Of a stretch of DNA of 12,623 nt, positions 1 to 8,100 are shown piece by piece. The DNA is from Saccoglossus kowalevskii (Eukaryota > Hemichordata > Enteropneusta > Harrimaniidae), in contig NW_003116456.1 of NCBI RefSeq assembly GCF_000003605.2, positions 228,314 through 240,936 of the forward strand, given 5' to 3'. Position 1 is the stretch's first letter, and each line of letters begins with the position of its first letter. The notes beneath the pieces were generated by a model that did not search any database, was not told the DNA's origin, and saw nothing but the letters and a program-made list of their open reading frames with translations. Position numbers and translations under genes: made by a program.

Positions 1-112
1 CTGGTAACTCTAAGACTACAAGATTCTACCCACACTTGCACTGGTAACTCACACTAAGACTACATGATTCTACCCACAGTAGCACTGATAACTCACACAA
101 AGTCTAAGACTG
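1..112. repeat. Minisatellite edge, about 2.6 degenerate units of 40-44 bp
   Basis: Three successive copies are visible: 1-40, 41-84 and a partial copy 85-112. Each begins CTGGTAACTC or CTGATAACTC, followed by an ACTAAGACTACA-like core and GATTCTACCCACA. Copy 1 lacks the ACAC insertion after the first ten bases that copies 2 and 3 carry. The array is cut by the window start, so its full length is unknown. No coding content is seen. The units are similar but not identical, which points to an older tandem array. Confidence 0.85.
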
Positions 113-1535
113 CCGTATTGAGAAATTGTGATATTCGTCTCATGTATTTGCATGTTCGATAGTGTTTGTTCTGCGGTCTTATGCATTTCATTTTACATAT
201 GAACTAGCACAAATGAAAGCAGCAACACGCTAGAAAAAAATCCTCAACGATAAAAAAACGTAATAACACGGCTAAGATTTTCTTGTTAATCAGTCGTTTG
301 GGGAGAGTTTTGACATATGCCTGGAGTAAAACTGGCAAATAAAAGACACATAAATACATCGAAAACACATTAGGGAGACCATTAAATAATAGCTAATGTC
401 CCTTTGACGATAAGCCAGGGATTTAATTTGACACATAGTAATGCTTGGATGATGCAATCAGAAAATGTCTCTTTGAATTATATAACCGATGTTGTGGTTT
501 TTATTGATAGCATAATGACAGACTCAACCGTAAACATAATGAGAATGTACACATTTATCTTGCTATATGGATGAATTACTATGACAACTTGAATGCATCG
601 CTGATAATTTAAAAGAAAACAAATTCCAATTTTACTGTATCCAGATTAATAAATGTGAGATTCGTCTTTGTGGACGAATGTCAACACTCAATGTGTATAA
701 TTATATTCTAGTTCTATTAGCCATGTTAATGTAGGTATGCATGTCTGTTGCATGTTTTGAAATATTGCATAATTGTCATGCGACTAACGGTTTGGTATTA
801 GTACCCTATTACTCCAAAATTGTTTCAATATATTTTAGTAACATTGTTTATTTTTCTCTAATGCTTATATTCCACTCTTTGTTTCACATGGATTAATAAT
901 AGTTAGGGTTGTATGTGACGACTCAATGTTTTACTTGATGCGTAATTGGCGAGAGTGTATATGGATAAAAAGGAGGCAACGTAAACACACTTTCTACTAA
1001 AAATTTGAAGGTAGTCTGAAAAGTCTGATCCTTTTTACCTAAATTTACTTAATCAACCTCATTCACGTGTCAAATTAATAGTGAATGACAATAACGTACA
1101 TAGTATATTTCATTGAATGTATCCACTGACAAAGTATACCATATATGTTTTTATTAAATAAAATACTGGTGTTGTGTTGTGAAATGAAATCTTTTCGTGT
1201 AAAACTTGTAGTTCTTGTAAGGTGATTTGGAGGTGTTTTATATGTAACATGGAAAAATACACAGCACACGTTATTGCACGGGTGATTTTTTTATTTAAAT
1301 ACTTTTTCCCACATAATAATTACATAATACTTTACAGTTACAAAAGTGTACACACACTGAAAACCTGAAACCTGACTTAGATGTGGGATATTGTGGCGTT
1401 TTATATTTTGAACTAATTAATGTCAGCTGCCATATTTTGTCGGTAATTCAAATAAAATAAAACATTTTTGATCAGTTTGCTTACTACTTTAATAGTTATA
1501 AAAGTCAGTGTTGACTGCTGGCAGTGAATGGGTAG
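113..1535. other. AT-rich non-coding stretch, no gene seen
   Basis: This stretch has only short open frames of AT-biased, low-complexity composition, none resembling a known protein. No tRNA-like A/B box pair, tandem array or long inverted repeat was found. The part near 1440-1535 may include the 3' UTR of the minus-strand LINE remnant, but no poly-A tail or target-site duplication could be marked. Confidence 0.6.
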
Positions 1536-2565
1536 CTACCCTTTAATCCATACCCTAAACGGCTTCCATTTCTGATAATGATATAATATTTTGAAGGACA
1601 ATTCATTTTCCATATGTTCGTGGTCTTTAATGAATGCGTCAAAACCAAAGAATGATGCCATTTTTGCCTCTCCTCTACATTTGTAAATGTATTTTTTAAA
1701 CAATAAAATAAAATAATTCAACATGATATTTTTTACAATTTTGCTGCCGTTTTTTCCACAACGACCCAGTCGCATTGCACAAACAAGTGCTCTATGGTTT
1801 CAATTTCTGTGTGATAAATGATACATAAAGGGAAGTCTACTAACTTCAATTCAAAAGTTTTGAAAAACGTTGGGATGTATGTTTGGATGATTTACAACTG
1901 AAAGGCTCTAATTGTAGTAATGTAAGGTAAATTAAAATTGCTCTTGATAAGCACTGGAGACACTTGATAGAGTTTGTCAGGACTTAATTGTTGGATATTC
2001 TATTATACTGTCACACATATACGTATACACTTGATTGCTTGTTAATGAATTAATATGTATATATGATGAATTAAAATAAATTATATTTTCTGGTTCAAAC
2101 CACTTGTGACTGTTGTTATGAATTTGAATTTACCACTTTTTCCGCATTGCAGAATTTAATCGATGAATTTGTAAGTAATCTAAAGTTGATAAGCCCTTTG
2201 TTCGTCATAAATTCCAATCGTGAAGGTTGCCCCTAGTATCGAATAAATGAATGATTCTATTAATATTTTTAATTGCCAGAGATTCAAAATAAACTGAATG
2301 ATTTCCAATTTTATATTTGTTATTCCAAAGCCATTTATAATCTGTTATATTAGATGATTCAAGGAAAACTTGTGAAAATGTTGCCCATTCAAGGCAGATA
2401 TCTGGAAGGAATGACAAGACAAATTTATTTAGTTCCTCTGCATCGTAAGTCCAGAGAAAACGTATGTCACCACTAAAATGACATAACACAACTTACATGG
2501 TCACCTGCCATCCGGCCTGACCTTCTTTGTCAAACTTTTTAATCCATTTATAAGCTCTAAGCTCC
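1536..2565 (-). pseudogene. Degraded 3' part of a LINE reverse-transcriptase ORF (non-LTR retrotransposon)
   Basis: Read on the minus strand, several broken segments in the expected order match the C-terminal part of an invertebrate LINE pol protein. From upstream to downstream they are: a WIKKF...GW segment (about 2490-2560); an open segment (2205-2489) with LWNNKYKIG, then YFES and HLFDTRGN; DYLQIHRLNSAMRKKW just after a TGA (about 2114-2204); an IRAFQ-like segment and the Cys/His-type ETIEHLFVQC (about 1741-1920); and NYFILLFKKYIYKCRGE near the C-terminus (within 1536-1775). These correspond to the thumb-distal C-terminal region of such proteins. The copy is dead: it has several in-frame stops, an AT-rich interruption around 1985-2113, and a frame change near 1745-1775 with fewer residues than usual between the HLF..C and YIYKC motifs. 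No RT catalytic domain or endonuclease is present. The clade is not determined. Identification rests on motif recall, not a search. Confidence 0.75.
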
Positions 2566-4754
2566 TAACCACATATTATCTAAAACACGCCCATCACGGA
2601 TTACATCTTGCATGTCTGAAGACATTGTATGTGTTTGTGACGTTATTGATGCAAATTTACGCTAGTTTCTGTTTACAATTTATTGACACGTTCATGCCAC
2701 TTTACGCACAGTGAGCAATGCATGGTAAACAGACATGTTATAACAGTGTCAGGGCTTTATTTGTGAGGACCTTTTTAAATTAAATAACTACAAATTGATA
2801 ACTTGTGTCAATGAAGGCAGTCGTGCAGTAACCTGTCGGGGCTGTTAAACAAGCAAACGACACCACCTCGCAAAGTATTGTCTCATCAGACCTCAGACCA
2901 CTACAAGAACATACTAGTAATGCGGCTTTTTCTTTGGTGGGATGTGTGCTGCGTTTTTAATATTTAATAAGGTAGCAACCAATAATATATATAATTTGAA
3001 TTAAACCAGTTTCAGTAAGCTATTTGTCATGTATTTACTAAAGTGTATATATATTCTGACGGTTTGAGCTTAGGATAACATACATGAATGTATTTATGAG
3101 CATTGTTTACTTAACGGATTTTGCAACGAAGCACCTTGTGAAAATTATTCATACCTGTATATTGTTAATAGGGAAACGTGTAGTATTATACAGTATTTCC
3201 GTTGTCTGGTCGACAATCTGTGTTATAGATGCAGGTTCGTGGGAACTTGGTGTGAATTTTCTTTAGCTTTTTCTTACTCAGATAATTATTGCTAGAGGCT
3301 GTTAAAATATCGGAGCGACTCAAATATACTGCAAATATACCTTAATTGCCGGCGTTGGCGTGTACCATTATACACACATGGAGAGGTGCATGTTATCTCA
3401 TCTGGGCAATGTTTTTTTTTTCCTACATGTAGCTAAGGTTAAGATTGTATTTCCTGGATATAACATCGTCTATATGTTTAATATAGATTCTAAATTATCG
3501 GTCATCATGCCTAACGACCAGGGGGGGGGAGGGTTACTAGTGGAAACTTACCAATGTGTATGCGAGGCACATTGGGTCTGTAAATTATGTTTTAAAATAA
3601 ACAAGGGGACCTTTTACACTTTCAATCGTCAAGGGGTTTCTTTTTACATTTTTGAAAATAAAAAATGCCGTACTTATTTTGTGTTGATAGACATGATAGA
3701 CCAATTTATTGTAGATTTGTTTCAATGGTTTTTTATTTTTAGAAAAATGTGTTTCAATGAAGGTGTAGGTTTTTCAGAAATCTGATCACCCAAAAGTTGG
3801 TGCATTGCATACCCGGACTGACCCCAATCAAACGATTTAGATTAGGTAGGGGATTATATCCCTGTAATACCAGGAGAGGGATCTACGATAGAATACTGCC
3901 CGGTCTTTGAATCGAGCACATCATTGTACCATGCGCTGAAATCTATCTTGCTCATTTTAACTTGTTCTGCCGATGAATGAAGCTCATTAAATTATTGCTG
4001 GATTATTCTTTACCACATACTTCTAAACAGTTCAGTTCATCCATGACACGTTTCGAGGAATCTCGTCTGCCAGGATGAATGTCAGTTATAGAATGAATTG
4101 AACTACGCACAAACAATAATTAAATTGAGAAAATGTTGCTACTTTTTGCCATTTTAGATGTCGGTCGTTAAATTACAGGCACGCAACACACATTTTCGTG
4201 TACTTTAAAACCATTTACAAAGATCGAGTCATGTTATAATTATTACATATATTTGTTATCTTTCTATAAAATTTGTTTACCAATTACTCAATTCGATTAC
4301 TCAATGTTCTCATACAATTCAGGATGATTACTTTCCGCATTTTATATTCCCTTGTTAATATAATCATCAGGTAGGGATTTTATTAGGGAACAAATGCAGT
4401 TATTTTCATGACTGATGATAATCACAAAAATGTTTTTTATTCATCGTTCAGAATTCAGTGAAACCATGAAAACACTATTTTTCACTGACGAACATCAAAA
4501 CGATATCGACGCCCTGAACGGCGTCCCCTAGACCTATTTACGTCATATAATCACTTCATAAGAGGACGCAATGCTTCGAGAAATCCCTCTTAATATATAC
4601 TTTTCATATTATTATGATTTTAATAATACTTATTTATCATCACAATTGGCAAACAAGCAATGTTTATAGAGGTCTATTTTGTGGAAGTCGAAATTCAAGT
4701 AGTCGTCTGCTAAAACAAAATCTAAAAATGAATATTTTTTTTTTATTGTTTCAG
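2566..4754. other. Non-coding, probably 5' flank or upstream intron of the receptor gene
   Basis: No exon was recognised on either strand. I looked specifically for a plus-strand exon encoding TM1 (a GN-x-x-V pattern) and the start of TM2 that would end in a phase-1 donor and join the exon at 4755; none was convincing. An open frame at 3360-3785 contains homopolymer T and G runs and is treated as chance. A small GACGCC/GGCGTC hairpin (4508-4525) is present. The last bases (about 4733-4754) are a strong T-rich tract ending in CAG, which is a good 3' splice site. Confidence 0.6.
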
Positions 4755-5047
4755 GTGATATACTGGCGCTAACTATTGTCGGGTTTCATCTTACTGAGTT
4801 TTTTAGAGCAACCTGGCCGTTCCTTTGGCAAACTGACTATTCCTGTGCTGTTTTGCGGTATTTGCGTTTTGTTGGTTTCAATGTAACAGTTTTCACAATG
4901 GTCGCCATAGCAATAGATAGATTCTGTGCTATACATTTCCCGATGGCTTTCAGAGTCAGATTCACTCTTAGACGAACACGTATTATCATAGTAATTGTGT
5001 GGTTGTTAGCCTGCGTTGCCGCCATGCCTACGGCTTTTATGTTCAAG
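4755..5047 (+). CDS. Class A (rhodopsin-like) GPCR, internal exon: TM2 end to TM4
   Basis: This exon encodes the second to fourth transmembrane helices of a plasma-membrane G-protein-coupled receptor. It begins after a T-rich tract and CAG, with two bases of a split codon (phase 1), followed by 97 whole codons numbered here 1-97. D1 is the conserved D2.50. ECL1 carries WPFLW (20-24). C30 is C3.25, and R55 lies exactly 25 residues later as R3.50 in a DRF motif (54-56) that replaces DRY. W82 is W4.50, and P91 lies near the outer end of TM4. Arginines occupy 3.29 (R34) and 3.32 (R37), and Gly replaces the Pro often seen near 2.58. The exon ends AAG before GTAAGTG, phase 0, and joins in frame with 6488. 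TM1 and the N-terminus are not in this exon. The style is that of peptide receptors (orexin, NPFF and CCK-receptor-like), but the subfamily is unresolved. Confidence 0.93.
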
Positions 5048-6487
5048 GTAAGTGTATCAGTGATATCTTTATTAGAAACCTAGGGAGTCATGTTGTAAAT
5101 CACTCTAGGGAGTCATGTTGTAAATCACTGCAGGTGTGAACAATTGACGCATATATATTCAGAAATTATATTGATTATATCTTGATTGAAAACAATACAT
5201 TTCTATTTACAATTAGTTATTTCTTTTTGGTGTTGTTTTGCCCACTGTCGTATACATACGTCACTTCCGTTGTAAGTTAAGATGGCGCTATATCCAACAA
5301 AACCAGTATGAAGTCAACAAATCTTCACTGGATAACAATTGTTGCTAGTATTTCAGCCATGTTGACACTTAGTTACTAGTATTCGTCGATTTTGAAAAAA
5401 TCTTCGCTTAACATTGTTAACTGTATTTCTAAATTAATTTAAATGGGTCAATTACCCGTTGGCTCGCCATCTTATGTGATTGGATCGCGCCACCGTCCAA
5501 ACAAATTCTACTTGAGGGCGTAGTTTGTATTAACAATATTTGAACAACAAACTGTTAATCGTTTACATTCAATTTCTCCATGATCGCTTAATACATGTCT
5601 GTATATAGTTTCCATTCATGTCGTAGTTTAATTTGAAGCATGATGAAATTATCATAACCTTACATACATGTTTGTACATATTATGGTTTCAGCTATTTAT
5701 CTCATATATCTTACAAATTTCATCTGATAAAATCATGTGATATTTTTGATATAATTCTCACACAATATTACACAATTTATCGGCAATTTGAACAATATTG
5801 AACACACAATTTCACATTGTTACGTCACCATTTGGCCAAATGCAACAACTTGGGTCGTTTGGTAACTACATAATTTATTTATAATATATTAACTGTTTGA
5901 AATATGGTAAATTTGAATGTTTCCGTAATATTTCAATTGTTTATTAGCCAAAGTGCGTTTTCGGTTAATAGTCAAATATGCGAAATCATTTCTAATTTCC
6001 CACTTTTCGTTTTTCACTTTTGAGCGTGTCGCTTTATTACACATAAAATATGTGAGGCAGTTAATATAATTACTTTTAAATCCAAGATGCTGTCAATATT
6101 TCAACCGACTTCAAAAATAACTACGTGTTTCAATAACAGGCGATAAACTGACGGTCAACTGTGTTCAACAATGGATGTACACACTACAACTTTAACGTAA
6201 ATTTGTTGTTGATTTTAATGTTTCGAAATTCGAGATCCATGATATTACTACACTAATTTGATAAATCTGATATAATGGTTTACTCATTAGAGATAATTGA
6301 TTTGAAAGAATTCTTTGATAGTAGTGTACTTACTAACATATAAATTGTGTAATATTTCATATGAACAACCCCACGAAAGAATAAACGCATCCATGTTAAT
6401 AGTTCGGAAAACAATGTTTGCACATGGTCTCTCGGTATATTAGTGTGACACACTAAAACCATTCATTGTCGATATATCCTGTTATAG
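5048..6487 (+). other. Intron of the GPCR gene (phase 0, 1440 bp)
   Basis: The donor is AAG/GTAAGTG and the acceptor is CCTGTTATAG/GCG. Both flanking exons are in phase 0 and the join falls in ECL2, after the TM4 end. The intron is AT-rich and without a gene. It contains a perfect 25-bp tandem duplication near its 5' end and a 14-bp perfect palindrome CATTTGGCCAAATG (5829-5842). Reading through the donor meets an in-frame TAG at 5081-5083. Confidence 0.9.
5080..5129. repeat. Perfect 25-bp tandem duplication inside the intron
   Basis: Two identical head-to-tail copies, 5080-5104 and 5105-5129, begin CTAGGGAGTCATG and end AAATCACT. They start about 32 bases after the donor site. Perfect identity suggests a recent duplication, or an assembly artefact. 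Confidence 0.95.
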
Positions 6488-7096
6488 GCGATTTATGGTT
6501 CCCTTGGAAACAACAGCGTCACATACAAAGGCAAGTCTCCATTCGCTTGTAAACTTGTTCTACCATTTGGTCCATGGTTCTCCGACTTCAAAGCCGTCTA
6601 CTTGAACGTGATCTTGTTCTACCTACCGGTATTAATTACGGCAGTACTGTATTCATTTATCGTCTACAAAGTATGGAGAAACGGCGTCGCCATGGCAACT
6701 AGCCGCCAAACAACTAAAAAATCACACTCAAACGCTCACTGGAAGACAGCCAAGGTGTTGATTGCAGTGTTTATTGCCTACACCTGTTGCTATGTTTTAT
6801 TAAGCACGTACAATCTGGTGTCTCGGTATTTTCCTCAGTTCTACCTGCATCCTATGATTAAGAACGTCGGTTTATTGCTGCCGTATGCTAACAGTTGTAT
6901 AAATCCGATTATTTATTCGTTCATCAACAAGACCTTTCGCCAATCGGTTCGAACGCTTATCTGCGGTCACACTGATAAAGGATTACGTAATACTACCTCG
7001 ACGTATATTTCATCATCTAATAACCATGAGAATGTTGTTTCTAGGATGTCACAAGAAGGCGTGACGTCACCGTTTGAGGTAGACGATAATATTTAA
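6488..7096 (+). CDS. Class A GPCR, terminal exon: ECL2 to C-terminus (TM5-TM7, helix 8)
   Basis: This exon continues the receptor in frame from 5047 and ends at TAA (7094-7096); it encodes 202 residues, numbered here 98-299. ECL2 has an N-glycosylation sequon (NNS, 105-107) and C118, the likely disulphide partner of C3.25. TM5 contains P144 (P5.50) and Y152 (Y5.58). ICL3 is short and basic, with TTKKSH. TM6 (about 183-208) reads AVFIAYTCCYVLL in its middle; an ungapped count from the basic end puts Y at 6.44, C at 6.47, Y at 6.48 and L at 6.50, so the usual F..CW.P is lost and the helix has no Trp or Pro. TM7 has NSCINPIIY (232-240), followed by helix 8 (FINKTFRQS) and a possible palmitoylated C256. 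The Ser/Asn-rich tail could be phosphorylated. There are no stops or frameshifts, so the gene looks intact. The exact ligand family is unknown. Confidence 0.94.
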   Translation, partial: AIYGSLGNNSVTYKGKSPFACKLVLPFGPWFSDFKAVYLNVILFYLPVLITAVLYSFIVYKVWRNGVAMATSRQTTKKSHSNAHWKTAKVLIAVFIAYTCCYVLLSTYNLVSRYFPQFYLHPMIKNVGLLLPYANSCINPIIYSFINKTFRQSVRTLICGHTDKGLRNTTSTYISSSNNHENVVSRMSQEGVTSPFEVDDNI

Positions 7097-7114
7097 TTGC
7101 TATATCCTTGTATG

Positions 7115-7120
7115 ATTAAA
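7115..7120 (+). terminator. Weak poly(A) signal variant ATTAAA just after the stop
   Basis: ATTAAA lies 19 bases past the receptor stop codon. It would give a very short 3' UTR, and no clear GT-rich downstream element follows. It is listed as a possible but minor site. Confidence 0.2.
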
Positions 7121-7657
7121 TGCCTATATCAATGTAATTCATTATTTTAGGAAACAATTGAAAACACAATACAATTGGTATCCTGGCATACTTTGGCTAT
7201 TTAACGTATGGGTGTTAGATTATTGCTAAAAAGCGCTAATAACATCAATATGAAACATCCATAGTCCATAAAACGACTTACAATTTCAGAAAAGCAATGG
7301 GGTCAAACACAACATGAACATTCTGGAAACTGAACAAAGGTGATATCAGAAGTTCCAAAAAAATTTAGCCCATCTTTCTTCGTTGCGGCATCAACTACAT
7401 ACCTTCCTTCTAATATACATCTCAATAGCGCTTGTTAACTAGTTGGGAAATGAATCAATCAACAACAGTTTATTGTATGACTTCCTTACGAGGCTATTAT
7501 TTGTGACATAGGAACAGAGCATTTATCCACAAGACAAACGTACAAAACATTTATCACATTCATTATCAAATATATCGCACCTAGTTGACGTGAGAAGGAC
7601 CTAAGCAATGTAATAACATAACTCATATATCGATACCGTATGGATCGAAATGCGGCA

Positions 7658-7850
7658 TGCCTGTCACGTGATCTAATTACTGCGTATATACATTGGCGAA
7701 GACACTGATTGAATGTTATCTACGATATGACATGTGACCTGATAAACGAACACGTGTATATTAATTGGTGGAGGTCACTGTTTGTGCATGTGACGTGCGA
7801 TCTGATTGAACTGTAATTATGTGTGGAGGCCGCTGATTGGTGGAGTGGAC
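7658..7850 (+). repeat. Degenerate tandem block with ATTGG and E-box motifs
   Basis: Three related modules follow each other. ATTGG (inverted CCAAT box) occurs at 7692-7696, 7764-7768 and 7836-7840, an exact 72-bp spacing. E-boxes are CACGTG at 7665-7670 and 7751-7756, and CATGTG at 7731-7736 and 7787-7792. Further shared words are CATGTGAC (7731 and 7787), GTGGAGG (7768 and 7823) and CACTG or CGCTG followed by TTG. The copies are diverged and carry indels, so the repeat period is not constant outside the ATTGG boxes. Confidence 0.6.
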
Positions 7851-7888
7851 AGCGCATGGTGTGCATTGTATGGACAAGTGCTTGAGGT

Positions 7889-7896
7889 TATATAAA
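7889..7896 (+). promoter_or_regulatory. Candidate TATA box downstream of CCAAT/E-box modules
   Basis: TATATAAA sits about 50 bases after the last ATTGG box, which is the spacing of a textbook CCAAT-TATA promoter with a start near 7920. No long ORF follows. AATAAA at 8073-8078 would close a short transcript of about 170-190 nt. TATA-like words are common in AT-rich DNA, so the support comes from the combination with the upstream modules. Confidence 0.35.
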
Positions 7897-8072
7897 CCGT
7901 TGCGTTATCTAACACATTCATGTTGAACCAAGCCTCAGTTCGGGTGGGGAGGGGGTAACTGTATTGCTGTGAGCGAATTATCTATAATTGAATGTACCTT
8001 TACTTTGATCTATATTGATTACATAGTTGTAACTCTGTTTGTTTTATTTTATGTATGCGTATTTTTGTGCAC

Positions 8073-8078
8073 AATAAA
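8073..8078 (+). terminator. Canonical poly(A) signal AATAAA
   Basis: AATAAA is followed by a T/GT-rich stretch (TGTTTTTGG, then GTGTCCC), the arrangement expected of a cleavage and polyadenylation site at about 8090-8100. It is the first AATAAA on the plus strand after the receptor stop. A second AATAAA occurs at 8384-8389. Confidence 0.45.
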
Positions 8079-8100
8079 TGTTTTTGGAATTTATTTGAAC

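Larger units (their letters stand above)
7097..8100 (+). other. Probable 3' UTR of the receptor gene (extent uncertain)
   Basis: There is no coding sequence after the receptor stop. The first canonical AATAAA downstream is at 8073-8078, followed by a GT/T-rich stretch, so a 3' UTR of roughly 1 kb is plausible. The alternative is that the transcript ends earlier and 7658-8100 belongs to a separate small unit with its own promoter-like block. The sequence alone cannot choose. Confidence 0.4.

Noticed and set aside
3360-3785. 141-codon open frame on the plus strand
   Set aside because: It starts at GTG, includes T and G homopolymer runs, lacks any recognisable domain or splice context, and is compatible with chance.
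4837-5046. 69-codon open frame on the minus strand
   Set aside because: It lies antisense to the receptor exon and is a shadow of it.
5278-5474. TAAGATGGCG and CGCCATCTTA as possible MITE terminal repeats
   Set aside because: A 10-bp exact inverted match at this distance is expected many times by chance in a 12.6-kb window, and the flanks do not extend the match.
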